Positions 25,701-33,286 of a stretch of 64,000 nt of DNA are shown in pieces (position 1 is the first letter of the stretch; every line of letters starts with the position of its first letter). The notes under the pieces are model-generated. The model made no database searches. It was not told where the DNA came from and worked only from the letters and a program-made list of their open reading frames with translations. Origin of the DNA: Variovorax sp. EL159. GTDB taxonomy: Bacteria > Pseudomonadota > Gammaproteobacteria > Burkholderiales > Burkholderiaceae_C. The translations under genes were made by a program, and so were the position numbers. The stretch covers positions 431,869 to 495,868 of the forward strand of contig NZ_FMUJ01000002.1 in the NCBI RefSeq assembly GCF_900100965.1, in the 5' to 3' direction.

Positions 25701-27059
25701 GTTCTGGCCGGCTGCCAGGGTGCCGAATCCCAGTGCTGTTGCGCGGGCGAGGGTCGCCGTGGCGTTGTTGCCCATCGCCACGGTGCCGTCGGCCGCGGCG
25801 TTGGCGCCCGACCCCGTCGCGACCGAGCCGATGCCGCTCGAGACGGCCTGGTTGCCCATGGCCAGCGAGAAATCGGCCGAGGCATTGGCAAGGTTGCCGA
25901 GCGCCGCCGAACTGGTGCCCGCCGCGTTGGCCCGTGTGCCGATGGCTGCGGAATCAATGCCTGCAGCCGTGCTGCCCCAGCCGCCTGCAAAGGCGCGTTT
26001 GCTGCTGGCTGTCGAACTGACACCGACGGCCGTGGAGTTCTCTCCGGAGGCATTGGCGAAGGTGCCCAGGGCGCTGGCGCCGGCTGCATTGGCCTGGGCG
26101 GCGGCGCCGAGCGCGACCGCGTTGATGTCGCGCGCAATCGTGCCGGACCCCAGGGCCATCGCCGCGGCGCCCGAGGCCACGGCGGTCGGGCCGAGCGCCA
26201 CGGCGCTTCCCCCGGTCGCCTGGCTCTGGAAGCCGATGGCGGTGGCGTTGTTCTGCGAGGCCGTCACGTCGGTGCCGATGCCGATGGCACCAATGGCCGT
26301 GGCGCCGGTTCCCGGGACGGTGCGCGAGCCGAGATAGATGGAGTTGAGTTGGGACGCGACCGACTGGAAGCCGACGGCGATGGCGTTCTGCGCGGTGGCC
26401 TGGGCGCGGGTGCCTTGCGCGACGGCGTCCAGCACGGTGGCGGTGGCCTGAAAGCCAAGGGCAACGGTGCGCAATGCAGCCGCGTTCGCGCCGAAACCCA
26501 AGGACGTGGCGCTTTCTCCGCTGGCGATGGCCTGTGTGCCCACGGCCACGGTGTTGGTGCCGCTCGCGGTCACGTCCGTGCCAATGCCGATGGCGCCGTC
26601 TGCCAGCGCGCCCGTGGTGGGCCCGGTGCGGGCGCCCAGGTAGATGGAGTTGCTGCCCTTGGTGTACGCCTGAAAACCCAGGGAGATGGAATTCTGCGCG
26701 GAGCTGAGGGCGTTGTATCCCACGGCGAGTCCACCGAGCACTTGGGCCTGCGCGAGAGAACCAAGCGCCGTGGCCCCGATCCCCGAAGCCTTGGAACTGA
26801 GGCCCATGCATGAAGCGGTGTCGTTGTACGCGTTGTAGGGCGCGACGCTGCAATCCACCGACTGCGCCTGCGCCAGCGCGGACCACCCGATCCCTCCAAC
26901 GGCCAACAGCGCACTCACGAGGCCCGTGCGCATGCGGCGGGTGGGGCGTGATGCCGTCACGCAGCTTCCGCCGCGTTTGCCGCGGGCGCGCGTGTTTTCC
27001 GACGCCGCAACCCAGGCGCCAAGGGATTCATTCCAAAGCGAGCGATAGCTTGTGTTCAT
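22788..27059 (-). CDS. Trimeric autotransporter adhesin (YadA/Hia/AtaA family)
   Basis: A 1423-residue surface adhesin. It begins with the extended signal region typical of this class (MNTSYRSLWNESLGAWVAAS), then a signal peptide ending near AQA. A long head follows, made of about 14-residue left-handed beta-roll repeats with SxAxG/AxAxG patterns. Three neck/connector blocks contain ITNVAAGRI and STDAINGSQLF. A coiled stalk leads to the YadA anchor, the last about 90 residues with MQMPASYVPGKT-like and IGVGSFKGQGAVGISF strands, ending in aromatic F-N. ATG 27059 is chosen to match the extended signal region; an upstream ATG at 27107 would add 16 atypical residues. It probably forms one operon with the OmpA-like lipoprotein. 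Confidence 0.93.
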   Translation of the reverse strand: MNTSYRSLWNESLGAWVAASENTRARGKRGGSCVTASRPTRRMRTGLVSALLAVGGIGWSALAQAQSVDCSVAPYNAYNDTASCMGLSSKASGIGATALGSLAQAQVLGGLAVGYNALSSAQNSISLGFQAYTKGSNSIYLGARTGPTTGALADGAIGIGTDVTASGTNTVAVGTQAIASGESATSLGFGANAAALRTVALGFQATATVLDAVAQGTRAQATAQNAIAVGFQSVASQLNSIYLGSRTVPGTGATAIGAIGIGTDVTASQNNATAIGFQSQATGGSAVALGPTAVASGAAAMALGSGTIARDINAVALGAAAQANAAGASALGTFANASGENSTAVGVSSTASSKRAFAGGWGSTAAGIDSAAIGTRANAAGTSSAALGNLANASADFSLAMGNQAVSSGIGSVATGSGANAAADGTVAMGNNATATLARATALGFGTLAAGQNATAVGALANASGTQAVAIGNSAKASALNAIAMGNNTVADATDAVAIGNGSTATGGKAVAIGSGNVANGNGAVAIGDPNTATGNGAVANGLDNTATGNGSVAVGNTNMVGGGGQAVGTAGTPAQGAVGIGYQNTVVGQGSVAIGSTSKALAAGAVAFGDTAVANNARDVALGSGSVTATAVPTPNATINGTTYNFQGIAPTSTVSVGSVGAERTITNVAAGRISGTSTDAINGSQLFGTNQAIENLSTTVTANKTKYYSVNSKGGGNEDNLGATGTDAIASGKNATAAGNSAVAIGLGATAADANSVALGANSATAAAVGTPSTTINGTTYNFQGITPTGTVSVGTVGAERTITNVAAGRISGSSTDAINGSQLFGTNQAIENLSTTVTANKTRYYSVNSTGGGNENNQGATGTDAIASGKNATAAGNSAVAIGLGATAADANSVALGANSATAAAVGTPSTTINGTTYNFQGTSPIGTISVGTVGGERTITNVAAGRISGSSTDAINGSQLFATNQSIENLSTTVTANKIRYYSVNSTGGGNENNLGATGTDAIASGKDASATVNGGVALGSGAVSDRAIATGIGNIPAGSSLIPFNTTDRGLLGALSVGSATTYRQITNVADGTQQQDAVTVRQLSGALQSFAVTPIKYFHANSTAADSLAIGAESVAVGPQTVVNGNNGVGIGNGAVVQQSAPGGIAIGQAANSQLADSIALGTKSSAAAVQGVALGAGSSVTQAGGVALGAGSVASTGAGVAGYVPPTATDAQRIAIGATTSTLAAVSVGNAANGQFRQITGVAAGTADSDAVNVSQLRGVQGTVAVIDQSTVKYDTNVDGSVNYNSVTMGGSNATGPVTVHNVAPGVAGTDAVNVNQLTAVNSNLNNRIDAVNSRIDGVEKNAYAGVAAAMALQMPASYVPGKTAMRIGVGSFKGQGAVGISFRRTSENNAWSITGGVATSRAGVGATVGAEWVFN
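24020..25165 (-). repeat. In-gene tandem repeat, 414-bp unit, about 2.7 copies
   Basis: Within the adhesin gene, sequence repeats with a 414-bp (138-residue) period. The + strand block starting at 24304 recurs at 24718 and, more diverged, at 25132; the block before 24304 matches those before 24718 and 25132. Each unit codes for a KYYSVNS-type segment, a beta-roll stretch, an INGTTYNFQG linker and an AINGSQLF neck. Near-identity of the first two units suggests recent duplication and a site where copy number can change. The limits given are approximate. Confidence 0.85.
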
Positions 27060-27696
27060 GAGTCCATCCATCCAATTAAGAAGTTCATCGAATGGCTTTT
27101 GAACCATTCTGGTGCATTCATTTTTTAATTAATGATTGCAAACAAATGTTAATTCGAATGGATGGATGCAACGGGGCATGTCGTTTTTTGGAATCGTTTT
27201 CCAAAATTACTTATGTTTTTTATTGTTTATTTATGTTTTAAATTAATACAAAGATACCAAAGAATTGTTTTATTACCATATACTAAATCATTGATCAATA
27301 TGACTTTTTGTTTTAGTTCTCGATCTGTACTAAGTGACAGAAAAATGACGAAGAAAAAACGCCGCATCAATTTGGTGCGGCGTTTGGCTTGAAGATTTAC
27401 CCTCTTGATCGATGGTTATTAATGAATAGTCATACGATTTAATTAAATCCGGGAAGAACGCCGGATCGCAAAGCGCGGCTCGGTTGTGAACCGTCAAGGG
27501 GTTCTTTGCCGGTCTGGGTGTGGGTGTGGTGATGCGCGTTCTATCGAGTCCAGCCAGCCGCCCAACAGGGGACTGACAAACGCATCCATCGGGTGCCGCA
27601 TCTCGCGGCCATCCCCGAAGAATCAGCAGTTCAGCGAAGCGCGCACCTCGGCCATCGCGGCCCCGACGCGCGCGTGCCGCCGCCTCGCTTCCAAGG
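27060..27696. other. AT-rich intergenic region upstream of the adhesin
   Basis: A 637-bp gap. The part from about 27100 to 27470 is strikingly AT-rich compared with the rest of the window and contains long A/T tracts. I see no convincing gene. An open frame of 76 codons at 27162-27392 has no ribosome site or recognisable features. Copies of GGATGGATG lie in opposite orientation at about 27063-27073 and 27157-27168, near the adhesin start. The terminator at 27351-27385 belongs to the minus strand. This region probably holds the adhesin promoter and could be a target of H-NS-like silencing, which is inference. Confidence 0.5.
27351..27385 (-). terminator. Strong intrinsic terminator, minus strand
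   Basis: A perfect 10-bp stem, AAACGCCGCA (27357-27366) with TGCGGCGTTT (27376-27385) and a 9-nt loop. Read on the minus strand it is followed by TTTTTTCTT. It would end leftward transcription from the Bug receptor gene, 312 bp after that gene's stop, and insulate the adhesin promoter. Confidence 0.8.
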
Positions 27697-28662
27697 TCAG
27701 GGCGCCAATCCCGCCGTCTTCACCACCGAGGCGTACTTGCCCGCCTCTTCGGCCACGTAGGCCGAGAACTGCGCGGCACTGCGCGCATCGGGTTCGGCGC
27801 CGATGTCGCGCAGCCGTTGCGCCAGCACCGGGTCTTCGAGGACACGCGCCATGGCCGCCGAGAGCTTGTTCAAGACCGGGGCCGGCACCTTGGCAGGCGC
27901 GAACACACCGAACCACGCGCTCACCTCGAAACCGGGCAGGCCGCTTTCGGCGACGGTCGGCACGCCCGGGAGCAGGGAACTGCGCTGGCTGCCCGTCACC
28001 GCCAGCGCCTTGAGCTTGTGCGAGGCGATGTTCGGCAGCGAAGTGGTCTGCAGGTCGAACATCAGCGGGACATGGCCCGCGAGCACGTCGGCCAGCGCGG
28101 GCGCGCTCCCCTTGTAGGGCACGTGCAGCAGCTTGATCTTCGCGGCCGACGCGAGCATCTCGCCGGCCAGATGGTTCGACGTGCCGGGGCCCGCGGACGC
28201 GTAGCTGATCGACCCGGGGTTCTGCTTCGCAGCCGCGATCAGGTCGCCCACGTTGGCGTAGCCCACGCCCGGGTTCGCCACCAGCACGAAGGGGATGGAG
28301 GCCAGCGCGCTCACCGGCACGAAATCTTTCAGCGGGTCGTAGCCCGTCTTCGACATGGCGGGGTTGATGGCCTGGGAGCTCACCGTTCCGAGCAGCAGCG
28401 TGTAGCCATCGGGCCTGGCTTCCGCGACGAAGCGCGCGCCGATGGCGGTGCCCGCGCCGGCCCTGTTCTCGACGATCACCGGCTGTCCGATCTGCACCGC
28501 CAATTTCTGGCCGACCGTGCGCGCCAGGATGTCGGCCGACCCGCCGGCGGGGTAGGGCACGACGATCGTGATGGGGCGCTCGGGATAGTCCCCCGCCAGC
28601 GCCGGCACGGCGGTGCTGGAAGCGAGCAGCAGAACGGCAAGCAACTGGCGAAAGGATTTCAT
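27697..28662 (-). CDS. Bug-family tripartite tricarboxylate transporter receptor (TctC-like)
   Basis: Periplasmic solute-binding protein of 321 residues. It has a cleavable signal peptide (hydrophobic LLAVLLLASSTAVPALA) and the Bug signatures YPERPITIVVPYPAGGSADILAR, ENRAGAGTAIGA, VPYKGSAPALADVLAGHV and VPTVAESGLPGFE. Such receptors bind carboxylated or aromatic compounds and are highly expanded in Burkholderiales. No TctA/TctB permease genes are nearby, which is usual for orphan Bug proteins. ATG 28662 has GGAG 8 nt upstream; an in-frame ATG at 28689 adds 9 residues without a ribosome site. A LysR gene lies directly upstream in the same direction. The ligand is unknown. Confidence 0.92.
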   Translation of the reverse strand: MKSFRQLLAVLLLASSTAVPALAGDYPERPITIVVPYPAGGSADILARTVGQKLAVQIGQPVIVENRAGAGTAIGARFVAEARPDGYTLLLGTVSSQAINPAMSKTGYDPLKDFVPVSALASIPFVLVANPGVGYANVGDLIAAAKQNPGSISYASAGPGTSNHLAGEMLASAAKIKLLHVPYKGSAPALADVLAGHVPLMFDLQTTSLPNIASHKLKALAVTGSQRSSLLPGVPTVAESGLPGFEVSAWFGVFAPAKVPAPVLNKLSAAMARVLEDPVLAQRLRDIGAEPDARSAAQFSAYVAEEAGKYASVVKTAGLAP

Positions 28663-28785
28663 CGGGGAGCTCCATGTGGGAAGCCGCATGGTGCGAACGC
28701 CGGCGCCAGTCTGTCCAATACGTTCACCGGCGGCGGCTCATACACGACATGAATCACCGCACCTTTCGGGCATGGCTTGCGCAGA

Positions 28786-29691
28786 CTACCGCTTCGCGAC
28801 TTCCACCGTCTTGCGCGCCACCGAAAGAAAGGACTGCACCACCGGGTTGTCGTTGTGGCTGCCGTGGGCGAACACCAACTGGTAGGTGGGGGGAGGGCGC
28901 GTGTCCACGATCTCTAGGAAGACGACGTCGGCCATCGTCAGCATGCGCATCGACGCCGGCACCAGCGCGATGCCGAGCCCGCCGGCCACGAGTGTCAGGA
29001 TCGACTGCATCTGCGCCGCCTCCTGCACGACCTTGGGCAGGAAGCCGGCCGACTGGCAAGCACCCAGCAATGCGGCAACGAAGCCCGCGCCCTCCGAGGC
29101 CGGGAACGAGATGAACGATTCCGCCGCCAGCGCCTTGATCTTCACCGAGCGTCGGCTCGCCAGCGGATGGCTGCGCGGCACCGCGATCACGAACTTCTGC
29201 GCCTGCAGGTCGACCAGAGTCAGGTCGCGCGCCTCGTACACCGGGCCCACCACCAGCGCGAGTTCGACCTCGCCCTTGCGCAGGTCTTCGAGCTGGCGCG
29301 CGGTGGTCTCGGCGGTCAGCCGCAGTTGCACGGTCGGGTAGTCGTGCTGGAAGCGCTTGAAGATCGCGGGCAGCACATCGAGCGCGGCGCTCGGCACGAA
29401 GGACAGGCGCAGCGAGCCTTCGAGCCCCTGTGCCGCGCGGCGTGCGCGTTCGGTGGCGGCCTGGGCCTGCTGCAGCAGGCGCTGCGCATCCTTGTGGAAG
29501 ACCTGGCCGGCGGGCGTCAGGCGCACGTGGTGCCGGCTGCGGTCGAACAGTATCGCGCCGACCTGCGTCTCGAGGTTGCGCATGGCCACGCTCAGCGGTG
29601 GCTGCGACATGTGGAGCCGGATGGCGGCACGGCCGAAGTTCAGCTCTTCGGCGAGCACCACGAACTGGCGCAGTTGCCTGAATTCGATCAT
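28786..29691 (-). CDS. LysR-family transcriptional regulator
   Basis: A 301-residue LysR-type regulator. The N-terminal winged helix-turn-helix reads LRQFVVLAEELNFGRAAIRLHMSQPPLSVAMRNLE; the C-terminal ligand-binding domain has two alpha/beta lobes (about 90-290). Its pattern resembles the BenM/CatR-like subgroup that senses aromatic or carboxylic acids. It faces away from the diiron protein-RidA-hydrolase operon (gap 143 bp) and precedes the Bug receptor gene in the same direction. It may therefore control either or both. Confidence 0.92.
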   Translation of the reverse strand: MIEFRQLRQFVVLAEELNFGRAAIRLHMSQPPLSVAMRNLETQVGAILFDRSRHHVRLTPAGQVFHKDAQRLLQQAQAATERARRAAQGLEGSLRLSFVPSAALDVLPAIFKRFQHDYPTVQLRLTAETTARQLEDLRKGEVELALVVGPVYEARDLTLVDLQAQKFVIAVPRSHPLASRRSVKIKALAAESFISFPASEGAGFVAALLGACQSAGFLPKVVQEAAQMQSILTLVAGGLGIALVPASMRMLTMADVVFLEIVDTRPPPTYQLVFAHGSHNDNPVVQSFLSVARKTVEVAKR

Positions 29692-29834
29692 GGGCGTGGA
29701 GATACCTGCGGCGAATGACGAGCCACTTTAAACAGTATTGGATGTATGAGCACGGCCTTCCTAGCATGGCCGTTCGTCTTGCAGCCCCTTCCTCATTCAT
29801 CCATTCATCCATCAACCCACGACGGACATCGCCC

Positions 29835-30743
29835 ATGCAGCCCTCATTGCTCGAAGAGATCCCTTCCGTGCCCAACCCCTACCCCGTGGTCTCGAAGATG
29901 GAATATCCCGAGGTCTGGCGCCTGTGCACCCAGGCGCGCGAACTGGCCTGGGACCCGGTGGCCGACATCGACTACACCGACCTGCAGAAGGCCGACTTGC
30001 CGCCCGAGGTCCGGCAGGCGGGCGCCGAATGGTGGAGCCTGCGCGCCTGGATGGAGCATGGCGCGACGCCCTATGGCGCGGAGCGGCTGCGCGATGCGAT
30101 CTTTGGGCACCAGCCCTTCGAGATCAAGCAGCACATCACGAACTTCATCGCCGAGGAGTTCCGCCACCACGAAGCGAGCTTTCGCATCGCCGAGCACCTG
30201 GGTGCCTACGAACCCACGCCGCGCGCCGACTACTTCCGCGACATCATTCCGCGCTTCCATGACGAGAAGGACGAGCGGGCCATGAGCTTCTTCGCCGGCC
30301 TGTCGGTCAACACGCTGTTCGAGCAGCTGTCGGGCGAGTTGCTGCAGGCGCGCTACGAAAACGCACGCTTCGACTCGATCCGCGAGGCCTGCCGGTTGAT
30401 CCTGCGCGACGAGGCGCGGCACATCCAGTTCGGCCGCATCATCATGCGGCGCTTCTTCGGCGAGCTGCCGCCCGACGAGAAGAAGACCATCGGCATCAAG
30501 GTCGCGAAGAAGCTGCGCGGCAGCCTGCTCAACGGCGTCTATGCGGTCGTGAACCTGCCCGACGACGAGCGCCGGCGCTCTGGCCGCAACCGCGCGCTGG
30601 CGGCCGACCACGGGCTCGGTGCCACTCATCCCGATGAAGAGATGGGCATCATCAAGCGCGGGGTCGACAAGATCCGCGAGGACATCGGCGCCTACGGTGT
30701 CGAGATCCCTTTCATTCCCGAACTCGACGCGGCGGTGCACTGA
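29835..30743 (+). CDS. Ferritin-like diiron protein (possible oxygenase)
   Basis: A 302-residue soluble, helix-rich protein with two E-x-x-H iron motifs, EEFRHHEAS (about 110) and RDEARHIQFGR (about 200). Further Glu residues in NTLFEQLSGELLQ could complete a dinuclear iron site. The layout fits the ferritin/RNR-R2/AurF-like superfamily, which includes N-oxygenases, oxygenases and decarbonylases; no member can be singled out. I start at ATG 29835; earlier in-frame sequence is low quality. It is followed, with a one-base stop/start overlap, by a RidA gene and then a hydrolase. A LysR gene is divergent. Together these suggest an inducible catabolic operon in which this enzyme performs an oxidation. 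Confidence 0.7.
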   Translation: MQPSLLEEIPSVPNPYPVVSKMEYPEVWRLCTQARELAWDPVADIDYTDLQKADLPPEVRQAGAEWWSLRAWMEHGATPYGAERLRDAIFGHQPFEIKQHITNFIAEEFRHHEASFRIAEHLGAYEPTPRADYFRDIIPRFHDEKDERAMSFFAGLSVNTLFEQLSGELLQARYENARFDSIREACRLILRDEARHIQFGRIIMRRFFGELPPDEKKTIGIKVAKKLRGSLLNGVYAVVNLPDDERRRSGRNRALAADHGLGATHPDEEMGIIKRGVDKIREDIGAYGVEIPFIPELDAAVH

Positions 30744-31144
30744 TGACGAACACGCTCGCCACCCGCATCGCGCCCCCCGATGTTCCGCCGCCCGGCGGCC
30801 CCTACAGCCACGGCATCGCAGTGAGCGGCGCCGGCACCTGGCTGCACATCGCCGGACAGATCGGCGTGGCCGCCGACGGCAGTGTGCCCAACGACTTCGA
30901 GGCCCAGGCGCGGCAGGCCTGGACCCACCTCGTGGCGGTGCTGCGCGCCGCGGACATGGACGTGTCGCACCTCGTCAAGGTGACGACCTTTCTCATCGAC
31001 GGCAGTGATGTCCGCCGGCTCGGGCCGGTGCGCGCCGCCTTCCTCGGCGAAGCACGCCCGGCATCGACCTTGCTGGTGGTGCGGGCGCTGGCCGATCCGG
31101 CGTGGCGCGTGGAGGTCGAGGCATCGGCCTTCCGGCCCGGCTGA
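30743..31144 (+). CDS. RidA-family (YjgF/YER057c/UK114) protein
   Basis: RidA-type proteins hydrolyse reactive enamines or imines; relatives act as specific deaminases inside degradation pathways. The 133-residue product has the small trimeric fold pattern with PYSHGIAVSG, HIAGQIGV and the C-terminal VEVEASAF segment that helps form the active-site cleft. The arginine equivalent to the catalytic Arg of RidA may lie in the P-V-R-A-A-F segment, but alignment is needed. Being cotranscribed with a diiron enzyme and a hydrolase, it is more likely a pathway-specific member than the housekeeping RidA. Confidence 0.88.
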   Translation: MTNTLATRIAPPDVPPPGGPYSHGIAVSGAGTWLHIAGQIGVAADGSVPNDFEAQARQAWTHLVAVLRAADMDVSHLVKVTTFLIDGSDVRRLGPVRAAFLGEARPASTLLVVRALADPAWRVEVEASAFRPG

Positions 31145-31168
31145 GCGCAGGACGAAGCAAGGCCAGGC

Positions 31169-32068
31169 ATGCCGACCAACAGACCCGACGCGATCGACCG
31201 GTTGCTGCGCGAGACCGGTCCGGCGTGGCAGCAGGACATTCGTGCGGCCGGCGATCGCGTCAAGGCTGCGTACCTTCCCTTGCTCATGGCGGCGCCCACC
31301 GACGGTTGCGAAGTGATCCGCGACCTGCCTTACGGCACGCATCCGCGCCAGGTGCTCGACGTCTACCGGCCACGCGGCGCGCGCCATGCGCCGGTGGTGA
31401 TGTTCGTGCACGGCGGCGCCTTCGTGCGCGGCAGCAAGGACATCAACGCCGCGATGTACGGCAACGTGCTCGCCTGGTTCGCGCGCCAGGGCTGCGTGGG
31501 CATCAATGTCGAGTACCGCCTCGCGCCCGAGGCCATGCATCCCGAAGGCGCACGCGACCTGGCCATGGCCTGCGAGTGGGTCGCGCGCCATGTTGCTGAA
31601 CATGGTGGCGACGCCGATGCCGTCTGCCTCGTCGGGCATTCGGCGGGCGGCACGCATGCGGCCAGCTATGCCTGCGACCCGGGGCTCGGCTTCATGGGGC
31701 GGCACCTGCGCTGCCTGGTGCTGGTGTCGGCCCGCCTGCAGGCGGATGCGCTGCCCGAGAACCCGAATGCGGCCGGCGTTCGCGCGTACTTCGGCGACGA
31801 CGCGGCCGCCTACGCGCACCTGTCACCGATGGCGCATGCCCACCGGCTGGTGCTGCCCACCTTCGTGGTCCATGCCGAGTACGAAAACCCGCTGCTGGAC
31901 GTCTATGCCACCGAGTTCGCGTGGCGCATGGCCGAGGCGAGGCGCGTTGCGCCGCGGCACCTGAGCGTGGCCGGGCACAACCACGTGTCGATCATGGCCC
32001 ACTTCAACAGCGGCGAGCAGTGGCTTGGCGAGCAGATCCTCGCGTTCTTCGAGGCGGCGAATCGTTGA
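31169..32068 (+). CDS. Alpha/beta hydrolase (HSL-type esterase or kynurenine formamidase-like)
   Basis: A 299-residue cytoplasmic hydrolase. It has the oxyanion-hole motif HGGAF (about 84), the nucleophile elbow VGHSAGG with the catalytic serine (about 157), a later Asp/Glu region (EYENPLLDVY) and the histidine in VAGHNHVS. VEYRLAPEA is typical of the hormone-sensitive lipase and formamidase groups. It begins 24 bp after the RidA gene and ends the three-gene operon. Hydrolysis of an ester, formamide or amide produced upstream in the pathway is inferred. Confidence 0.88.
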   Translation: MPTNRPDAIDRLLRETGPAWQQDIRAAGDRVKAAYLPLLMAAPTDGCEVIRDLPYGTHPRQVLDVYRPRGARHAPVVMFVHGGAFVRGSKDINAAMYGNVLAWFARQGCVGINVEYRLAPEAMHPEGARDLAMACEWVARHVAEHGGDADAVCLVGHSAGGTHAASYACDPGLGFMGRHLRCLVLVSARLQADALPENPNAAGVRAYFGDDAAAYAHLSPMAHAHRLVLPTFVVHAEYENPLLDVYATEFAWRMAEARRVAPRHLSVAGHNHVSIMAHFNSGEQWLGEQILAFFEAANR

Positions 32069-32135
32069 TGCCGGCTGGCAATACGACGCAGCGGGCAAGG
32101 GCTCTTTCGCGCTCTTAAAAAATCCCGAGCCCGCT

Positions 32136-33191
32136 TTAGGAGCTCTCCCGCTGCTCGACATGGAACGGAATCATCACCGTCTCGGCAGGCGGCCGGTGCC
32201 CGTCCCGCATGCCGTCGATCACCCGCAGCAGCAGTTCGCCCGCCGCCTTGCCGATGCCCACGCAATCCACCGCGACGGTCGTGATGCGCGGATGACAGGC
32301 GCGCGCGACTTCGAAGTCGCCGAAGCCCGCGATCGCGATGCGGCCCGGCACGTCCCAGCCCTGGCGCTGGCATTCCATCAGCGCGCCGAAGGCCGAGAGG
32401 TCGGACACGCAGAGCACGGCGTCCACGTCGGGCCATTGACGGATCAGCTGCGCCATCGCCTCGCCGCCTTGCGCCATCGAGATCGGCGGCTGGCCGAAGC
32501 TGATGACGCGCCCGCCGGGCAGGCCCAGCTCGCGGATCGCCTGCGCATAGCCGTGCTGCCGGTCGGCACCGCGCGTGTCGCGGTTCGAGGTGCCGCCGAT
32601 GAAGGCGATGCGCCGGTAGCCCTTGCCGTGCAGGTGCCGCACCATCGCGGCAGCGGCTTCGGCATTCGAGAAGCCGACCGTGTGCTCGATGGGCGTGGCG
32701 GGCAGGTCCCAGGTCTCCACGACCGGCACGCCGGCCGCCTGCAGCATGGCGCGCGCGGCGGGCGTGTGCACGCCGCCCGTGAGGATCACGCCTTCGGGCC
32801 GGCGCGCGAGCATGGCGCGCAGCAAGCGCTCTTCGGTCTCGACGTGGTAGTCGGTGTAGCCCAGCAGCACCTGCAGGCCGCGTGCCTCCAGCGCCGCCGT
32901 GATGCCTTGCGCGGTCTCTGAAAAGTTGGAGTTGTTGAGCGACGGGATCAGCACCGCGATGAAGCCCGAGCGCTTGCTGGAGAAGGTGCGCGCCGTCTGG
33001 TCGATCACGTAGCCCATCTCTTCGCAGGCCTGCAGGATGCGCTGGCGCAGCGCCTCCGAAGTCACGCGGTCGCTGCCCACGCTGCGGTTGAGCGCGCGCG
33101 AGACCGTCATCTTCGAGACGCCGACGCGCGCGGCCACGTCGGCCATGGTCGCCGGGCGGGAGAGGGGGGCGGGGGCTTTGGTCGGGGGCAA
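32136..33191 (-). CDS. LacI-family regulator, GntR (gluconate repressor)-like
   Basis: Repressor of about 351 residues from TTG 33191, or 336 from ATG 33146; the second begins directly at the helix-turn-helix. The DNA-binding part ADVAARVGVSKMTVSRALN is followed by the sugar-binding core with IAVLIPSLNNSNFSETAQGI, GVILTGGVHTP and the late AIAGFGDFEVA. The pattern GVPVVE plus AVGF-like VGFSNAEAA is close to E. coli GntR. The neighbouring genes do not look like sugar-acid genes, but gluconate-type operators sit at 19624-19705, so trans-regulation of that locus is plausible. The open frame runs on upstream into the next gene; that part is not coding. Confidence 0.88.
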   Translation of the reverse strand: MPPTKAPAPLSRPATMADVAARVGVSKMTVSRALNRSVGSDRVTSEALRQRILQACEEMGYVIDQTARTFSSKRSGFIAVLIPSLNNSNFSETAQGITAALEARGLQVLLGYTDYHVETEERLLRAMLARRPEGVILTGGVHTPAARAMLQAAGVPVVETWDLPATPIEHTVGFSNAEAAAAMVRHLHGKGYRRIAFIGGTSNRDTRGADRQHGYAQAIRELGLPGGRVISFGQPPISMAQGGEAMAQLIRQWPDVDAVLCVSDLSAFGALMECQRQGWDVPGRIAIAGFGDFEVARACHPRITTVAVDCVGIGKAAGELLLRVIDGMRDGHRPPAETVMIPFHVEQRESS

Positions 33192-33286
33192 GGGGCGCTC
33201 TCTGGGAATCGGTGTCGAGGATATGCGACAGCGCCGGCGAGATGCCGGGAACGCCCGAAACGGGAGCAGGGGCCCGTCCGCCTTCC

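Noticed and set aside
27162..27392. 76-codon ORF in the AT-rich gap
   Set aside because: No ribosome site, no recognisable motif, spans the minus-strand terminator; AT-rich DNA here gives chance hydrophobic/basic frames.
27600..27696. Remnant gene frame after the Bug receptor on the minus strand
   Set aside because: Short Arg/Ala-rich frame overlapping the receptor's 3' end in another frame; nothing beyond GC-driven openness supports it.
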